The notes under the pieces are model-generated. The model did no database searches, was not told the DNA's origin, and saw only the letters and a list, made by a program, of their open reading frames with translations. From positions 1-38,640 of the forward strand of contig JAHITX010000138.1 of assembly GCA_018817425.1 (NCBI GenBank): a DNA stretch of 38,640 bases. Reading direction: 5' to 3'. The position numbers were made by a program, and so were the translations under genes. The DNA comes from Pseudomonadota bacterium. GTDB taxonomy: Bacteria; Desulfobacterota; Desulfobacteria; Desulfobacterales; RPRI01. Numbering within the stretch: the stretch's first letter is position 1; each line of letters begins with the position of its first letter. Of the stretch, positions 23,465 through 30,929 are shown piece by piece.

Positions 23465-24793
23465 ATGGCAGAAATGTTGGATTATAAGGATGTAGTATTG
23501 ATAGACGGAGCGAGAACCCCTATTGGAAAGTTCGGAGGATCTCTTAAAGATCTAATGGTATGGCAGATTGGCGCCATGGCAATCAAGGGTGTTCTGGAAA
23601 GAACCGGAATAGATCCGGAGCAAATTGATGAGGTAATAATGTCTCATACCAGACAGGATGGAACAGGAACCAATCCTGCCCGTAACATGATGCTTTTTGC
23701 AGGCCTGCCTAAAAAGATTCCGGCTCATACGGTAAATATGGTTTGTGCCGCCGGCTTGAAGGCTGTGCATCTGGCTGTTCAGTCAATTCGTACGGGTGAA
23801 ACCGACGTGGCGATTGTGGGCGGATCGGAAAGCATGAGCAATATTCCTCATATGTTAAGAGGTGCCCGCTGGCGTCCTCTTGGAAGATTGAATAATATTT
23901 CAATCGATGACGCCTTTTTATATCTTTCAGATAACTACAGCAAGCTGACTCCGGGACTTACCGCCGAAAGGTGCAGTGAAAGACACGGTCTTACCAAAGA
24001 GGAAAATGATCAGATAGGTTATGAGAGCCATGTTAAAGCGACCAAAGCATGGGCAGCTGGTGCTTTCGATGATGAAGTGTTTCCGGTAGATATTCCGGCT
24101 GAGCCAGTTAGGGGAGGGCATAAACCTTTCACCTTATATTCAGATGAGTGCTATAGAAAAGATGCTACTATCGAAAGTATGCGAAAACTTGGTACGCCCT
24201 TTAAAAAAGACGGAACAATAACTGCTGGAAGTTCATCGGGTATCACCGACGGAGCTGGTGCTTCATTGATTATGTCCCGTAAGAAGGCCGAGGAATTGGG
24301 TCTTAAACCTATAGCTTCTTTTGTTGATTTTCTCTTTTGTGGATTAGAGCCCGCTGATTTTCCGGATGGGCCCGGTCTTTCAATTCCAATGATACTTGAG
24401 AGGAATAAATTGACCTTAGATGATATGAAGTATGTTGAAATTAATGAAGCTTTCGGAGCTGTTTGCCTTGCTGCTGAGAAAATGATGGGCTGGAAAGATC
24501 GTGAAAAAATGAATCCTCATGGCGGCTGTATTGCTCTTGGACATCCTACAGGCTATAGCGGAGCCCGCCTTACTCTGCATCTTGCCCATACCTTAAATAA
24601 GGGTGAATATGGTTTAGCCTGCCTTTGTGGCGGTGGCGGCATGTCCGGCAATATGATTTTAAAGAGTGAAAGAGATCCTGATCAGACATACAAAAAGATT
24701 ATTGTCGGTCTTGATGAGAAAACAGGAATGGCTATTGCGAGAGAGCCTTCTGTGGAAGATATGGAAAAAATGAAAAAGCATGAAATCATCTGA
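23465..24793 (+). CDS. Thiolase (acetyl-CoA acyltransferase-like), long form
   Basis: The product has 442 residues, about 45 longer than usual, mainly from an insert before the central GTITAGSSS motif and a C-terminal extension rich in charged residues. The catalytic Cys lies in NMVCAAGLKA, and NEAFG, GHPTG and CLCGGGG complete the active site. It should carry out thiolytic cleavage of a 3-oxoacyl-CoA. AAAAAGGAG precedes the ATG. It lies before an unusual 3-hydroxyacyl-CoA dehydrogenase gene, so the two may act consecutively on a cyclic or ring-opened intermediate. It differs clearly from the thiolases at 966 and 35188, so three thiolases in the window probably have separate substrates. Confidence 0.9.
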   Translation: MAEMLDYKDVVLIDGARTPIGKFGGSLKDLMVWQIGAMAIKGVLERTGIDPEQIDEVIMSHTRQDGTGTNPARNMMLFAGLPKKIPAHTVNMVCAAGLKAVHLAVQSIRTGETDVAIVGGSESMSNIPHMLRGARWRPLGRLNNISIDDAFLYLSDNYSKLTPGLTAERCSERHGLTKEENDQIGYESHVKATKAWAAGAFDDEVFPVDIPAEPVRGGHKPFTLYSDECYRKDATIESMRKLGTPFKKDGTITAGSSSGITDGAGASLIMSRKKAEELGLKPIASFVDFLFCGLEPADFPDGPGLSIPMILERNKLTLDDMKYVEINEAFGAVCLAAEKMMGWKDREKMNPHGGCIALGHPTGYSGARLTLHLAHTLNKGEYGLACLCGGGGMSGNMILKSERDPDQTYKKIIVGLDEKTGMAIAREPSVEDMEKMKKHEII

Positions 24794-24844
24794 TATAAAT
24801 ATTATACAGGTTGATATAAAAAATATACCAAGGAGGTTTAAAAT

Positions 24845-25699
24845 ATGGCTATAAAAAAAGTTGCAGTAATCGGCATGGGACTTATGGGCGCCGGAATTGC
24901 TCAGGTTTATGCAGAGGGTGGATGTGATGTATATGTTACCGATATTTCCGAAGAGTATATTAAAAAGGGAATGGCCAGCATCGATAAATTCCTTTCCAAA
25001 TCTGTTGCTAAAGGCAAGATGGAAGAAGCAAGAAAAGCTGAAATATTAGCAAAGATAAAGCCTATTAAAGATATTAGCGAGGCAAAAGACATTGATCTTG
25101 CGCAGGAAGCCGTTCCTGAAGATATGGAGCTTAAAAAGAAAATTCACAAGCAGCTTGATGAAGTTCTTCCCCCGAATGTTATTCTTGCAATCTGTACTTC
25201 GGCTCTTTGCGTCAGCGAAATTGCCGGAGCTACAAAAAGACAGGATAAGGTTATCGGAACCCATTTTCACAGTCCTGCGCAGGTTATGAAGATGGTTGAA
25301 GTTATTCGCGGATTGAATACTTCTGATGAGACAGTAAAAGATATAAACGAAATATTGGTAAAATGCGGTAAGAACGCCATTAATGTAATGGACTCACCCG
25401 GATTTATTACCAGCCGTGTATGGTGTCCTTTTGGAATGGCTGCTATCCAGACACTTACGGAAGGAATTGCTTCCAAAGAAGATATTGATGCAGCTCTTCA
25501 GGAAGGATTCCATCATCCAATGGGTCCGCTTAAACTTATGGACATTATCGGATTGGACGTAATGCTGCATGCAGCATTAGATCTGGAGAAGAATTTTGGT
25601 CCTGCCTACTCACCTCCTCCTCTTTTAAAGAGAATGGTTGCAGCAGGCCAGCTTGGTATGAAAACAGGTAAGGGATTTTACGATTATCCAAAGAAGTAA
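24845..25699 (+). CDS. 3-hydroxyacyl-CoA dehydrogenase family protein with altered active site
   Basis: The product has 284 residues, the size of PaaH/Hbd enzymes. The NAD-binding loop is [10 protein letters not shown]. The catalytic His140 and Glu152 and the helper Ser119 are present at the spacing of the human enzyme (His158, Glu170, Ser137). The two conserved active-site Asn (human 161 and 208) are both Ser: Ser143 in HFHSP, normally HFFNP, and Ser190 in GFITSR, normally GFIVNR. AAGGAGG precedes the ATG, and a strong hairpin follows the gene. It probably still oxidises or reduces a hydroxyacyl-CoA, but geometry or substrate may differ from straight-chain enzymes. The FadN-type dehydrogenase in this window keeps both Asn. 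Confidence 0.88.
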   Translation: MAIKKVAVIGMGLMGAGIAQVYAEGGCDVYVTDISEEYIKKGMASIDKFLSKSVAKGKMEEARKAEILAKIKPIKDISEAKDIDLAQEAVPEDMELKKKIHKQLDEVLPPNVILAICTSALCVSEIAGATKRQDKVIGTHFHSPAQVMKMVEVIRGLNTSDETVKDINEILVKCGKNAINVMDSPGFITSRVWCPFGMAAIQTLTEGIASKEDIDAALQEGFHHPMGPLKLMDIIGLDVMLHAALDLEKNFGPAYSPPPLLKRMVAAGQLGMKTGKGFYDYPKK

Positions 25700-25731
25700 T
25701 TAATATATTTTAAATATTGGGGTATTTATTC

Positions 25732-25767
25732 CCCGCCGCTTGCAGGTGTGAATTTGCAAGCGGCGGG
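25732..25767 (+). terminator. Strong hairpin terminator inside the cluster
   Basis: CCCGCCGCTTGCA (25732-25744) pairs perfectly with TGCAAGCGGCGGG (25755-25767), followed by TCTATTCTG and six T residues. It should end transcription after the dehydrogenase gene, so the genes from 25888 onward probably have their own promoter. Confidence 0.65.
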
Positions 25768-25839
25768 TCTATTCTGTTTTTTCTGATCGTATCCCTTTTG
25801 CAAGTCGGGATACAACAGATTAATGATGCTTTTAAAAGT

Positions 25840-25871
25840 TTTATTTAGTTCGTCTTAGCATGCTAAATAAA
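25840..25871 (+). promoter_or_regulatory. Nested palindromes before the crotonase gene, possible operator
   Basis: TTTATTTAG (25840-25848) and CTAAATAAA (25863-25871) form a 9-bp inverted repeat. The 12-bp palindrome TTAGCATGCTAA (25855-25866) overlaps its right arm. They lie 17 bases before the ATG at 25888 and just after a terminator, where a promoter and its control site would be expected. Confidence 0.4.
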
Positions 25872-25887
25872 TGGGATGTAGAATAAA

Positions 25888-26667
25888 ATGGCTTATAATA
25901 ATATATTGTATGAGATTGAAGATGGTGTTGCAAAACTGACATTAAATATACCTGAAAAGATGAATCGCTTAAGCAACGAAACCATGAAAGAAGTAGTTGC
26001 CGCTTTAGATGAAGCAAAAGCCGATGATTCGGTAAGAGTTGTCGTTATTGGGGCTGCCGGCGATCAGGCTTTTTGTGCCGGAGCTAATCTTGCTGATTTT
26101 CAAGGTCTTTCACCTGTTGAAAGCCGTAAGGTTTTTTCCGCTTTTGCGGATCTTTCCAGAATTTTTATTAATCTTGGGAAACCATCAATTTCTGCGGTAA
26201 ATGGACTGGCTCTTGCGGGTGGTTTTGGGTTGGCACTTTATCCGGATATCACAATTGCTTCTGAAAATGCAAAATTCGGTCTTCCTGAAATTAATGTCGG
26301 AGTTTGGTCTTGCATGGTTTCCGCTTCGCTGCCAAAGCTTGTTGGAAGAAAAAAAGCTCTGGAATTGCTTATGACCGGCGATATGATTGATGCCAAAGAA
26401 GCTGAAAGAATCGGTCTTGTTAATAAAGTTGTTCCGCACGATAAACTGGAAGAAACCGTTATGGCTCTTGCTAAAAAAATCAGCAAAAAGAGCCCGGTAG
26501 TAATGAGCTTAGGACGTGATTCATACTACACAATGCTTGATATGGAATATGACAAGGCCGTTAGCTACCTTTTGGAAATTCTGGCAATAATTGTAAGTAC
26601 CGAAGACTGTCAGGAGGGTGTAACGGCTTTTACTGAAAAAAGAAAACCGGTCTGGAAGGGAAAATAA
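25888..26667 (+). CDS. Crotonase-family protein lacking one catalytic glutamate
   Basis: The product has 259 residues with the full crotonase fold. The first hydratase Glu, normally in GGGCEL, is Gly114 here (LALAGGFGLAL); the second, Glu134 in LPEINVG, is kept. The oxyanion-hole motif FCAGANL is present. With a single acid residue, simple hydration is unlikely; crotonases with this pattern include isomerases, decarboxylases and hydrolases. In this cluster a C-C hydrolase or isomerase acting on a cyclic CoA ester would be useful, since BzdY is missing, but this is inference. The next crotonase gene starts seven bases after its stop, so the two are co-expressed. Confidence 0.85.
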   Translation: MAYNNILYEIEDGVAKLTLNIPEKMNRLSNETMKEVVAALDEAKADDSVRVVVIGAAGDQAFCAGANLADFQGLSPVESRKVFSAFADLSRIFINLGKPSISAVNGLALAGGFGLALYPDITIASENAKFGLPEINVGVWSCMVSASLPKLVGRKKALELLMTGDMIDAKEAERIGLVNKVVPHDKLEETVMALAKKISKKSPVVMSLGRDSYYTMLDMEYDKAVSYLLEILAIIVSTEDCQEGVTAFTEKRKPVWKGK

Positions 26668-26674
26668 AAATAAT

Positions 26675-27472
26675 ATGGCGGAAAAATCGGCAAAAAATGA
26701 AGAGGTAGTACTTCTTTCAATACGCGAGCATGTCGCTGTTGTTACGTTAAACCGTCCTGAAGCGATGAACAGCTTAAACAGCGCTGTCTTTTCCGGTTTG
26801 AAAAAGATAATTGATGACATGGAAAAAGACGATGAAATTCGCGCAATTATTATAACCGGTGCAGGTGATAAAGCTTTTTGTGCCGGAATTGATCTTCGTG
26901 AACGAAAGGGAATGAGCAGCAAAGAGGTTAATTCCTTAAGAAGAGATATAATCTTTCCATGTTTTAAAAGCCTGGAAGATATGAAAAAACCTTTGATCGG
27001 AGCAATAAACGGTCTTTCTCTCGGCGGTGGCGCCGAAATAGCTTTGATGTGCGATATAAGAATCGCCTCGAAAAATGCCCGCTTCGGCCAGACCGAGGTG
27101 AAATGGGCTATTATTCCGGCTGCAGGCGCCTGTCAGCGGTTGCCGGCACTCATAGGCTTGGGAAGAGCAAAAGAATTGCTTCTTACAGGAAGAATTATAG
27201 ATGCAGCAGAAGGTGAAAAAATAGGATTGTTCAATCATATTACAAGTCAGGATGACTTGATGCAAAAGTCATATGAGATAGCTGATATGATAGGTGAAAA
27301 TGGTCCTGTTGCTGTAAGACAGATTAAAAAAGCGGTTGATCTTGGCGCTAAAAATGTGCTTGCCCTTGCTTTTGACAGTGAAGCTTCTGAAGCATGTTAT
27401 CATACCCAGGATCGCCTTGAAGGAATAGCGGCTTTTAATGAAAAGAGAAAGCCTAAATATAGCGGAATATAA
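26675..27472 (+). CDS. Enoyl-CoA hydratase (crotonase family)
   Basis: The product has 265 residues. Both catalytic Glu are present: GGGAEIAL and QTEVKWAIIP. The oxyanion motif is FCAGIDL. The P-A-A-G-A-C-Q-R segment replaces the usual PGxGGTQR, a modest divergence in the substrate loop. It starts seven bases after the preceding crotonase gene with only a weak GGGA far upstream, so it may rely on translational coupling. The pair of one complete and one Glu-lacking crotonase suggests consecutive or hetero-oligomeric action. The reaction is probably water addition to a cyclic or branched enoyl-CoA. Substrate unknown. Confidence 0.87.
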   Translation: MAEKSAKNEEVVLLSIREHVAVVTLNRPEAMNSLNSAVFSGLKKIIDDMEKDDEIRAIIITGAGDKAFCAGIDLRERKGMSSKEVNSLRRDIIFPCFKSLEDMKKPLIGAINGLSLGGGAEIALMCDIRIASKNARFGQTEVKWAIIPAAGACQRLPALIGLGRAKELLLTGRIIDAAEGEKIGLFNHITSQDDLMQKSYEIADMIGENGPVAVRQIKKAVDLGAKNVLALAFDSEASEACYHTQDRLEGIAAFNEKRKPKYSGI

Positions 27473-27518
27473 CCTTTGTTATAACACAATATGTTAGCAA
27501 CACAAGGAGGACAAGTTT

Positions 27519-28448
27519 ATGGAAGATATTAAAGCAATAGATATAATGAATTACCCCATCCAGGTTAAAAGTATTGTTGATTATGATTTCAACAAATACG
27601 AAGAATGGGCGATGATGGCGAAAACAACATTCAAACCTTTTTTCCCGTTGGGACGTTTTCCTAATACGCCGGAAGAGTTGGAACAGCATAAGCACCTTTA
27701 TGGTACATCATTTTATCCTTTTGAGACTGTAGATAAATTTATTGCTGCAATGGATAAGGACGGATACGACAGAGTTTGTATCGCAGCGGTTAAGATGTGG
27801 TCTTTCAGAAAAAGTTTCAGCCTGATTTTTGATTTTACTATTGACCAGGTTAATGAGATGGTCAAGCAGGGTAAGGGCCGGATAATAGGAGTTGCCGGAT
27901 ACAATCCTTTCAGAATAGATGAAAGTCTGACAGATATTGAAAAATCGGTTAAAGAATATGGTTTTAAATTTGTTTATGCACATCCGATTACTTTCGGTTT
28001 ACCATTTAATGACAAGAAAATGTATCCCCTTTATGGTCTGTGCAGCTCACTTAAGATTCCTGTTTCCATGCAGGTTGGGCACAGCGCTGAACCTCTTCCA
28101 AGCTGGGTGGGAAGTCCCATGACAGTTGATGAGGTTGTGATGGATTTTCCTGATCTTAAAATAAATCTTTCCCATACCGGTTTCCCATGGATTAATGAAT
28201 GGATTGATCTGGTCTGGAAGCATCCCAATGTTTATGGTGATATCGCAGCTTATATGCCTAAAAATCTTGATCCTGAGATAATCAAGTTTATGACAAGCGG
28301 AAGAGGGAACAGCAAGGTTATGTGGGGCAGCAATGGTATAGGCTTAACGCATGGCAAGCACCAACTTATGGAAATGGACATGAAGGACAAATATAAGGAA
28401 AATATCCTTCGCAATAATGCCTTAAGGTTTATGGGATTGGATAGCTAA
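27519..28448 (+). CDS. Amidohydrolase_2 (COG2159)-like protein with degenerate metal site
   Basis: The product has 309 residues and the TIM-barrel pattern of ACMSD-type amidohydrolases. His188 in QVGHSAEP and His219 in LSHTGFPW correspond to the usual metal/catalytic histidines. The N-terminal HxH pair is absent: the chain reads DIMNYPI at residues 8-14. The late Asp of the GxDxP motif is Asn272 in MWGSNG. With three of the usual metal-site residues lost, standard Zn-dependent hydrolysis or decarboxylation is doubtful. AAGGAGG precedes the ATG, so it is well translated. The gene lies between hydratase and acyl-CoA dehydrogenase genes, which suggests a role on a ring or carboxyl intermediate. 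The family call is firm; function is open. Confidence 0.78.
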   Translation: MEDIKAIDIMNYPIQVKSIVDYDFNKYEEWAMMAKTTFKPFFPLGRFPNTPEELEQHKHLYGTSFYPFETVDKFIAAMDKDGYDRVCIAAVKMWSFRKSFSLIFDFTIDQVNEMVKQGKGRIIGVAGYNPFRIDESLTDIEKSVKEYGFKFVYAHPITFGLPFNDKKMYPLYGLCSSLKIPVSMQVGHSAEPLPSWVGSPMTVDEVVMDFPDLKINLSHTGFPWINEWIDLVWKHPNVYGDIAAYMPKNLDPEIIKFMTSGRGNSKVMWGSNGIGLTHGKHQLMEMDMKDKYKENILRNNALRFMGLDS

Positions 28449-28468
28449 TTTAAAGAAGAGGTTAAAAT

Positions 28469-29614
28469 ATGGATTTTCAATTAGATTCTGAACTTGTTCA
28501 GATTCAAGATACTGTAAGAAAATTTTGCGAAAAAGAAGTAACTCCGCATGCTGAAGAATGGGAAAAAAATGAATTTTTCCCTCGTGAAACAATTAGAAAG
28601 ATGGGTGGGCTTGGTTTTTTTGCTTCACCGTTTCCGGAACAATATGGTGGCACTGAGCTTGGTTTTCTGGCCAATATCATTGTTGCCGAAGAACTTGGAA
28701 GAGCATCGCTGGGCCTTGCCTGTTGCCTTAATATGCAAAGCGGAACCTGTCCGATGACTCTTTTATTAAACGGCAATGAAGAACAAAAGGAGAAGTTTCT
28801 TCCTGGAATAATAAGCGGCGAGCTTTTAGGTTGTTTTGCAGTCACAGAACCGAATGCTGCAACCGATGTGGCTGGTATAGAAACAAAAGCCATCAAAGAC
28901 GGGGATCATTATATTTTAAATGGTTCAAAAATGTGGATTACACATTCTTCGGTATTTGATGTCGGGATTTGTTTTGCAAAAACTGATCCTACTCAAAGGC
29001 ATAAAGGATTGTCTGCTTTTATTATTGAAAAAGGTATGGAAGGTATGACCGGGATGGCTGAAAAGGATAAGCTTGGTGTTCGCTCTTCCGATACCGGTCA
29101 GATAGTATTTGAAGATGTTAGAGTGCCCAAAGAAAATCTGATTGGCGAAGAAGGGCAGGGTTTTAAAATTGCGGAAAGCGCCTTAACATACGGAAGAGCA
29201 AATATTGCCGGCAGATCTCTTGGAATCGGTCAGGCAGCAGTGGATGCCGCTTTAAAATATGCAAATGAGAGAGAGCAGTTCGGAAAGAAAATCGGTTTTT
29301 TCCAGATGAACAAGCAGATTATTGCAGATATGGTTGCAGAAATTGATGCTTCAAGATTGCTTGTGTATCGTGCAGCCTGGTTGCAGGATCAAAAAAGGCC
29401 AAGTTCAAATGAGAGCACAATTGCAAAATTTTATGCATCTGAAGCAGCAGTTAGAGCGGTTATCGGAGCAGCCAAGATTCATGGAGCTTACACTTATTCT
29501 TCCGAATATCCGGTAGCAAGACTGTACCGTGATGTTATGCTGATGACGGCCGGTGAAGGAACATCGAATATTCAAAGATTAATAATCGCCAACAATGCGT
29601 TAGGCTGGAAGTAA
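28469..29614 (+). CDS. Acyl-CoA dehydrogenase
   Basis: The product has 381 residues, a standard FAD-dependent acyl-CoA dehydrogenase that forms an alpha-beta double bond and passes electrons to electron-transferring flavoprotein. The flavin/substrate motif CFAVTEPNAATD, the KMWITHS loop and the catalytic Glu363 in GEGTSNIQR are present. AGAGG lies upstream of the ATG. It starts 20 bp after the amidohydrolase-like gene and ends nine bases before the CoA-transferase-like gene. No ETF genes are in the window. It differs from the second acyl-CoA dehydrogenase at 32956, so two distinct oxidation steps are likely, for example on ring-bearing and ring-opened acids. Confidence 0.92.
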   Translation: MDFQLDSELVQIQDTVRKFCEKEVTPHAEEWEKNEFFPRETIRKMGGLGFFASPFPEQYGGTELGFLANIIVAEELGRASLGLACCLNMQSGTCPMTLLLNGNEEQKEKFLPGIISGELLGCFAVTEPNAATDVAGIETKAIKDGDHYILNGSKMWITHSSVFDVGICFAKTDPTQRHKGLSAFIIEKGMEGMTGMAEKDKLGVRSSDTGQIVFEDVRVPKENLIGEEGQGFKIAESALTYGRANIAGRSLGIGQAAVDAALKYANEREQFGKKIGFFQMNKQIIADMVAEIDASRLLVYRAAWLQDQKRPSSNESTIAKFYASEAAVRAVIGAAKIHGAYTYSSEYPVARLYRDVMLMTAGEGTSNIQRLIIANNALGWK

Positions 29615-29623
29615 GCGGTTTAT

Positions 29624-30916
29624 ATGAAATATGGGAATCAACCTAAAACAGGTAAAATAAGTATTTCAGATGCTATAGGCATGATCAAGAGCGGCCAGCG
29701 GGTTTCGTTGAGCCCTGTATGTGCTGAGCCGCTCAATTTAGTTAAAGAACTGATTAATCAGAAGGATAGGCTTGAAAATGTTACCCTGTATACCATGATG
29801 CCTATGGGGGACTGTGAATATTCAGGTCCTGATATGTTAAAGCACTTTAATGTAAAAGTGTTTTCTGTCGGTCCCAAATTGATGAAGGCTTTAAATCAAG
29901 GTTATGCCGAATATATTCCCTGCCATCTTTCACAGATACCGTTTTTTTTCAGGGAACGTCTTGTAGAATCTGATATAGCACTTGTTCAGATGTCGACTCC
30001 GGACAATCATGGATATTGCAGCCTTGGAGTTAGTGTAAGCTACATCAGGCCGGTGATAGATAATGCAAAAATTGTTATAGCCGAAATAAATGACCAGATG
30101 CCCAGAACTCTGGGTGATTCTATGGTGCATATTTCCCAGGTGGATTATATTGTAGAAACTTCACATCCGATACCGACCATTCCTGTTCCGAAGATAGGAG
30201 CAGTTGAAACAAAGATAGCCCAAATAACGGCGGAACTTGTTCCGGACGGGGCGGCAGTCCAGGTTGGGATCGGGAACATAGCGGATGCAATACTTCAGGA
30301 ACTGACCTTAAAAAAGAATCTGACCATACATACAGGGACTTTTTCGGACGGTGCTGTGGCATTGGCAAAATCGGGTGCTCTTGACGGCATGAAAGGACAG
30401 CCTGAAAGCGGTAGAATGACTACTACCGAGTTAATAGGCACCACGGAATTATATAACTTTTGTCATAACAATCCTCTGGTTTCTCTTCGTCCCATAGATT
30501 TTACGCATAATATTAATGTGCTGAGTCAGATCAATAATTTGATAAGTGTGACCGCAGGTATTGAGATAGATCTGTCAGGCCAGGTTAATGCGGAAATGCG
30601 TGGCAAAACTCTTGTAAACGGTGTTGGCGGTCAGCTGGATTTTGTCCGGGGTGCAGGAGCCTCTTTTGGGGGAAAGTCAATTGTTGTTTTTCCATCTACT
30701 GCAAAAAAAGGAGAAATATCCCGGATTGTGCCGAAACTTGGTGAGGGAGTTACTGCAACTGTAGGCAGGGCGGATATAGATTATGTAATTACTGAATTTG
30801 GTGTTGCGCATCTTAGAGGTAAAACTCTTTCGGAAAGAGCAAGGGAATTAATTGCTGTCGCCCATCCGGATTTTCGACAAGAACTAAAAAGCGCTTTCAA
30901 TAAGATAAACAATTAG
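29624..30916 (+). CDS. CoA-transferase/acetyl-CoA hydrolase family protein with altered nucleophile motif
   Basis: The product has 430 residues, the size of 4-hydroxybutyrate and butyryl-CoA:acetate CoA-transferases. Family marks are VQVGIGNIADA, IEIDLSGQV, FVRGA and TEFGVAHLRG. In those enzymes the glutamate that forms the glutamyl-CoA thioester lies in H-[ST]-E-M-x-S-D-G. Here the segment reads HTGTFSDG, with Gly238 where the Glu should be. If the alignment holds, ordinary CoA transfer is impossible and the protein may be a hydrolase, a lyase or a non-catalytic binder. No clear ribosome binding site precedes the ATG, nine bases after the acyl-CoA dehydrogenase stop, so translation is probably coupled. 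Confidence 0.82.
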   Translation: MKYGNQPKTGKISISDAIGMIKSGQRVSLSPVCAEPLNLVKELINQKDRLENVTLYTMMPMGDCEYSGPDMLKHFNVKVFSVGPKLMKALNQGYAEYIPCHLSQIPFFFRERLVESDIALVQMSTPDNHGYCSLGVSVSYIRPVIDNAKIVIAEINDQMPRTLGDSMVHISQVDYIVETSHPIPTIPVPKIGAVETKIAQITAELVPDGAAVQVGIGNIADAILQELTLKKNLTIHTGTFSDGAVALAKSGALDGMKGQPESGRMTTTELIGTTELYNFCHNNPLVSLRPIDFTHNINVLSQINNLISVTAGIEIDLSGQVNAEMRGKTLVNGVGGQLDFVRGAGASFGGKSIVVFPSTAKKGEISRIVPKLGEGVTATVGRADIDYVITEFGVAHLRGKTLSERARELIAVAHPDFRQELKSAFNKINN

Positions 30917-30929
30917 GAGGATAATGGAT

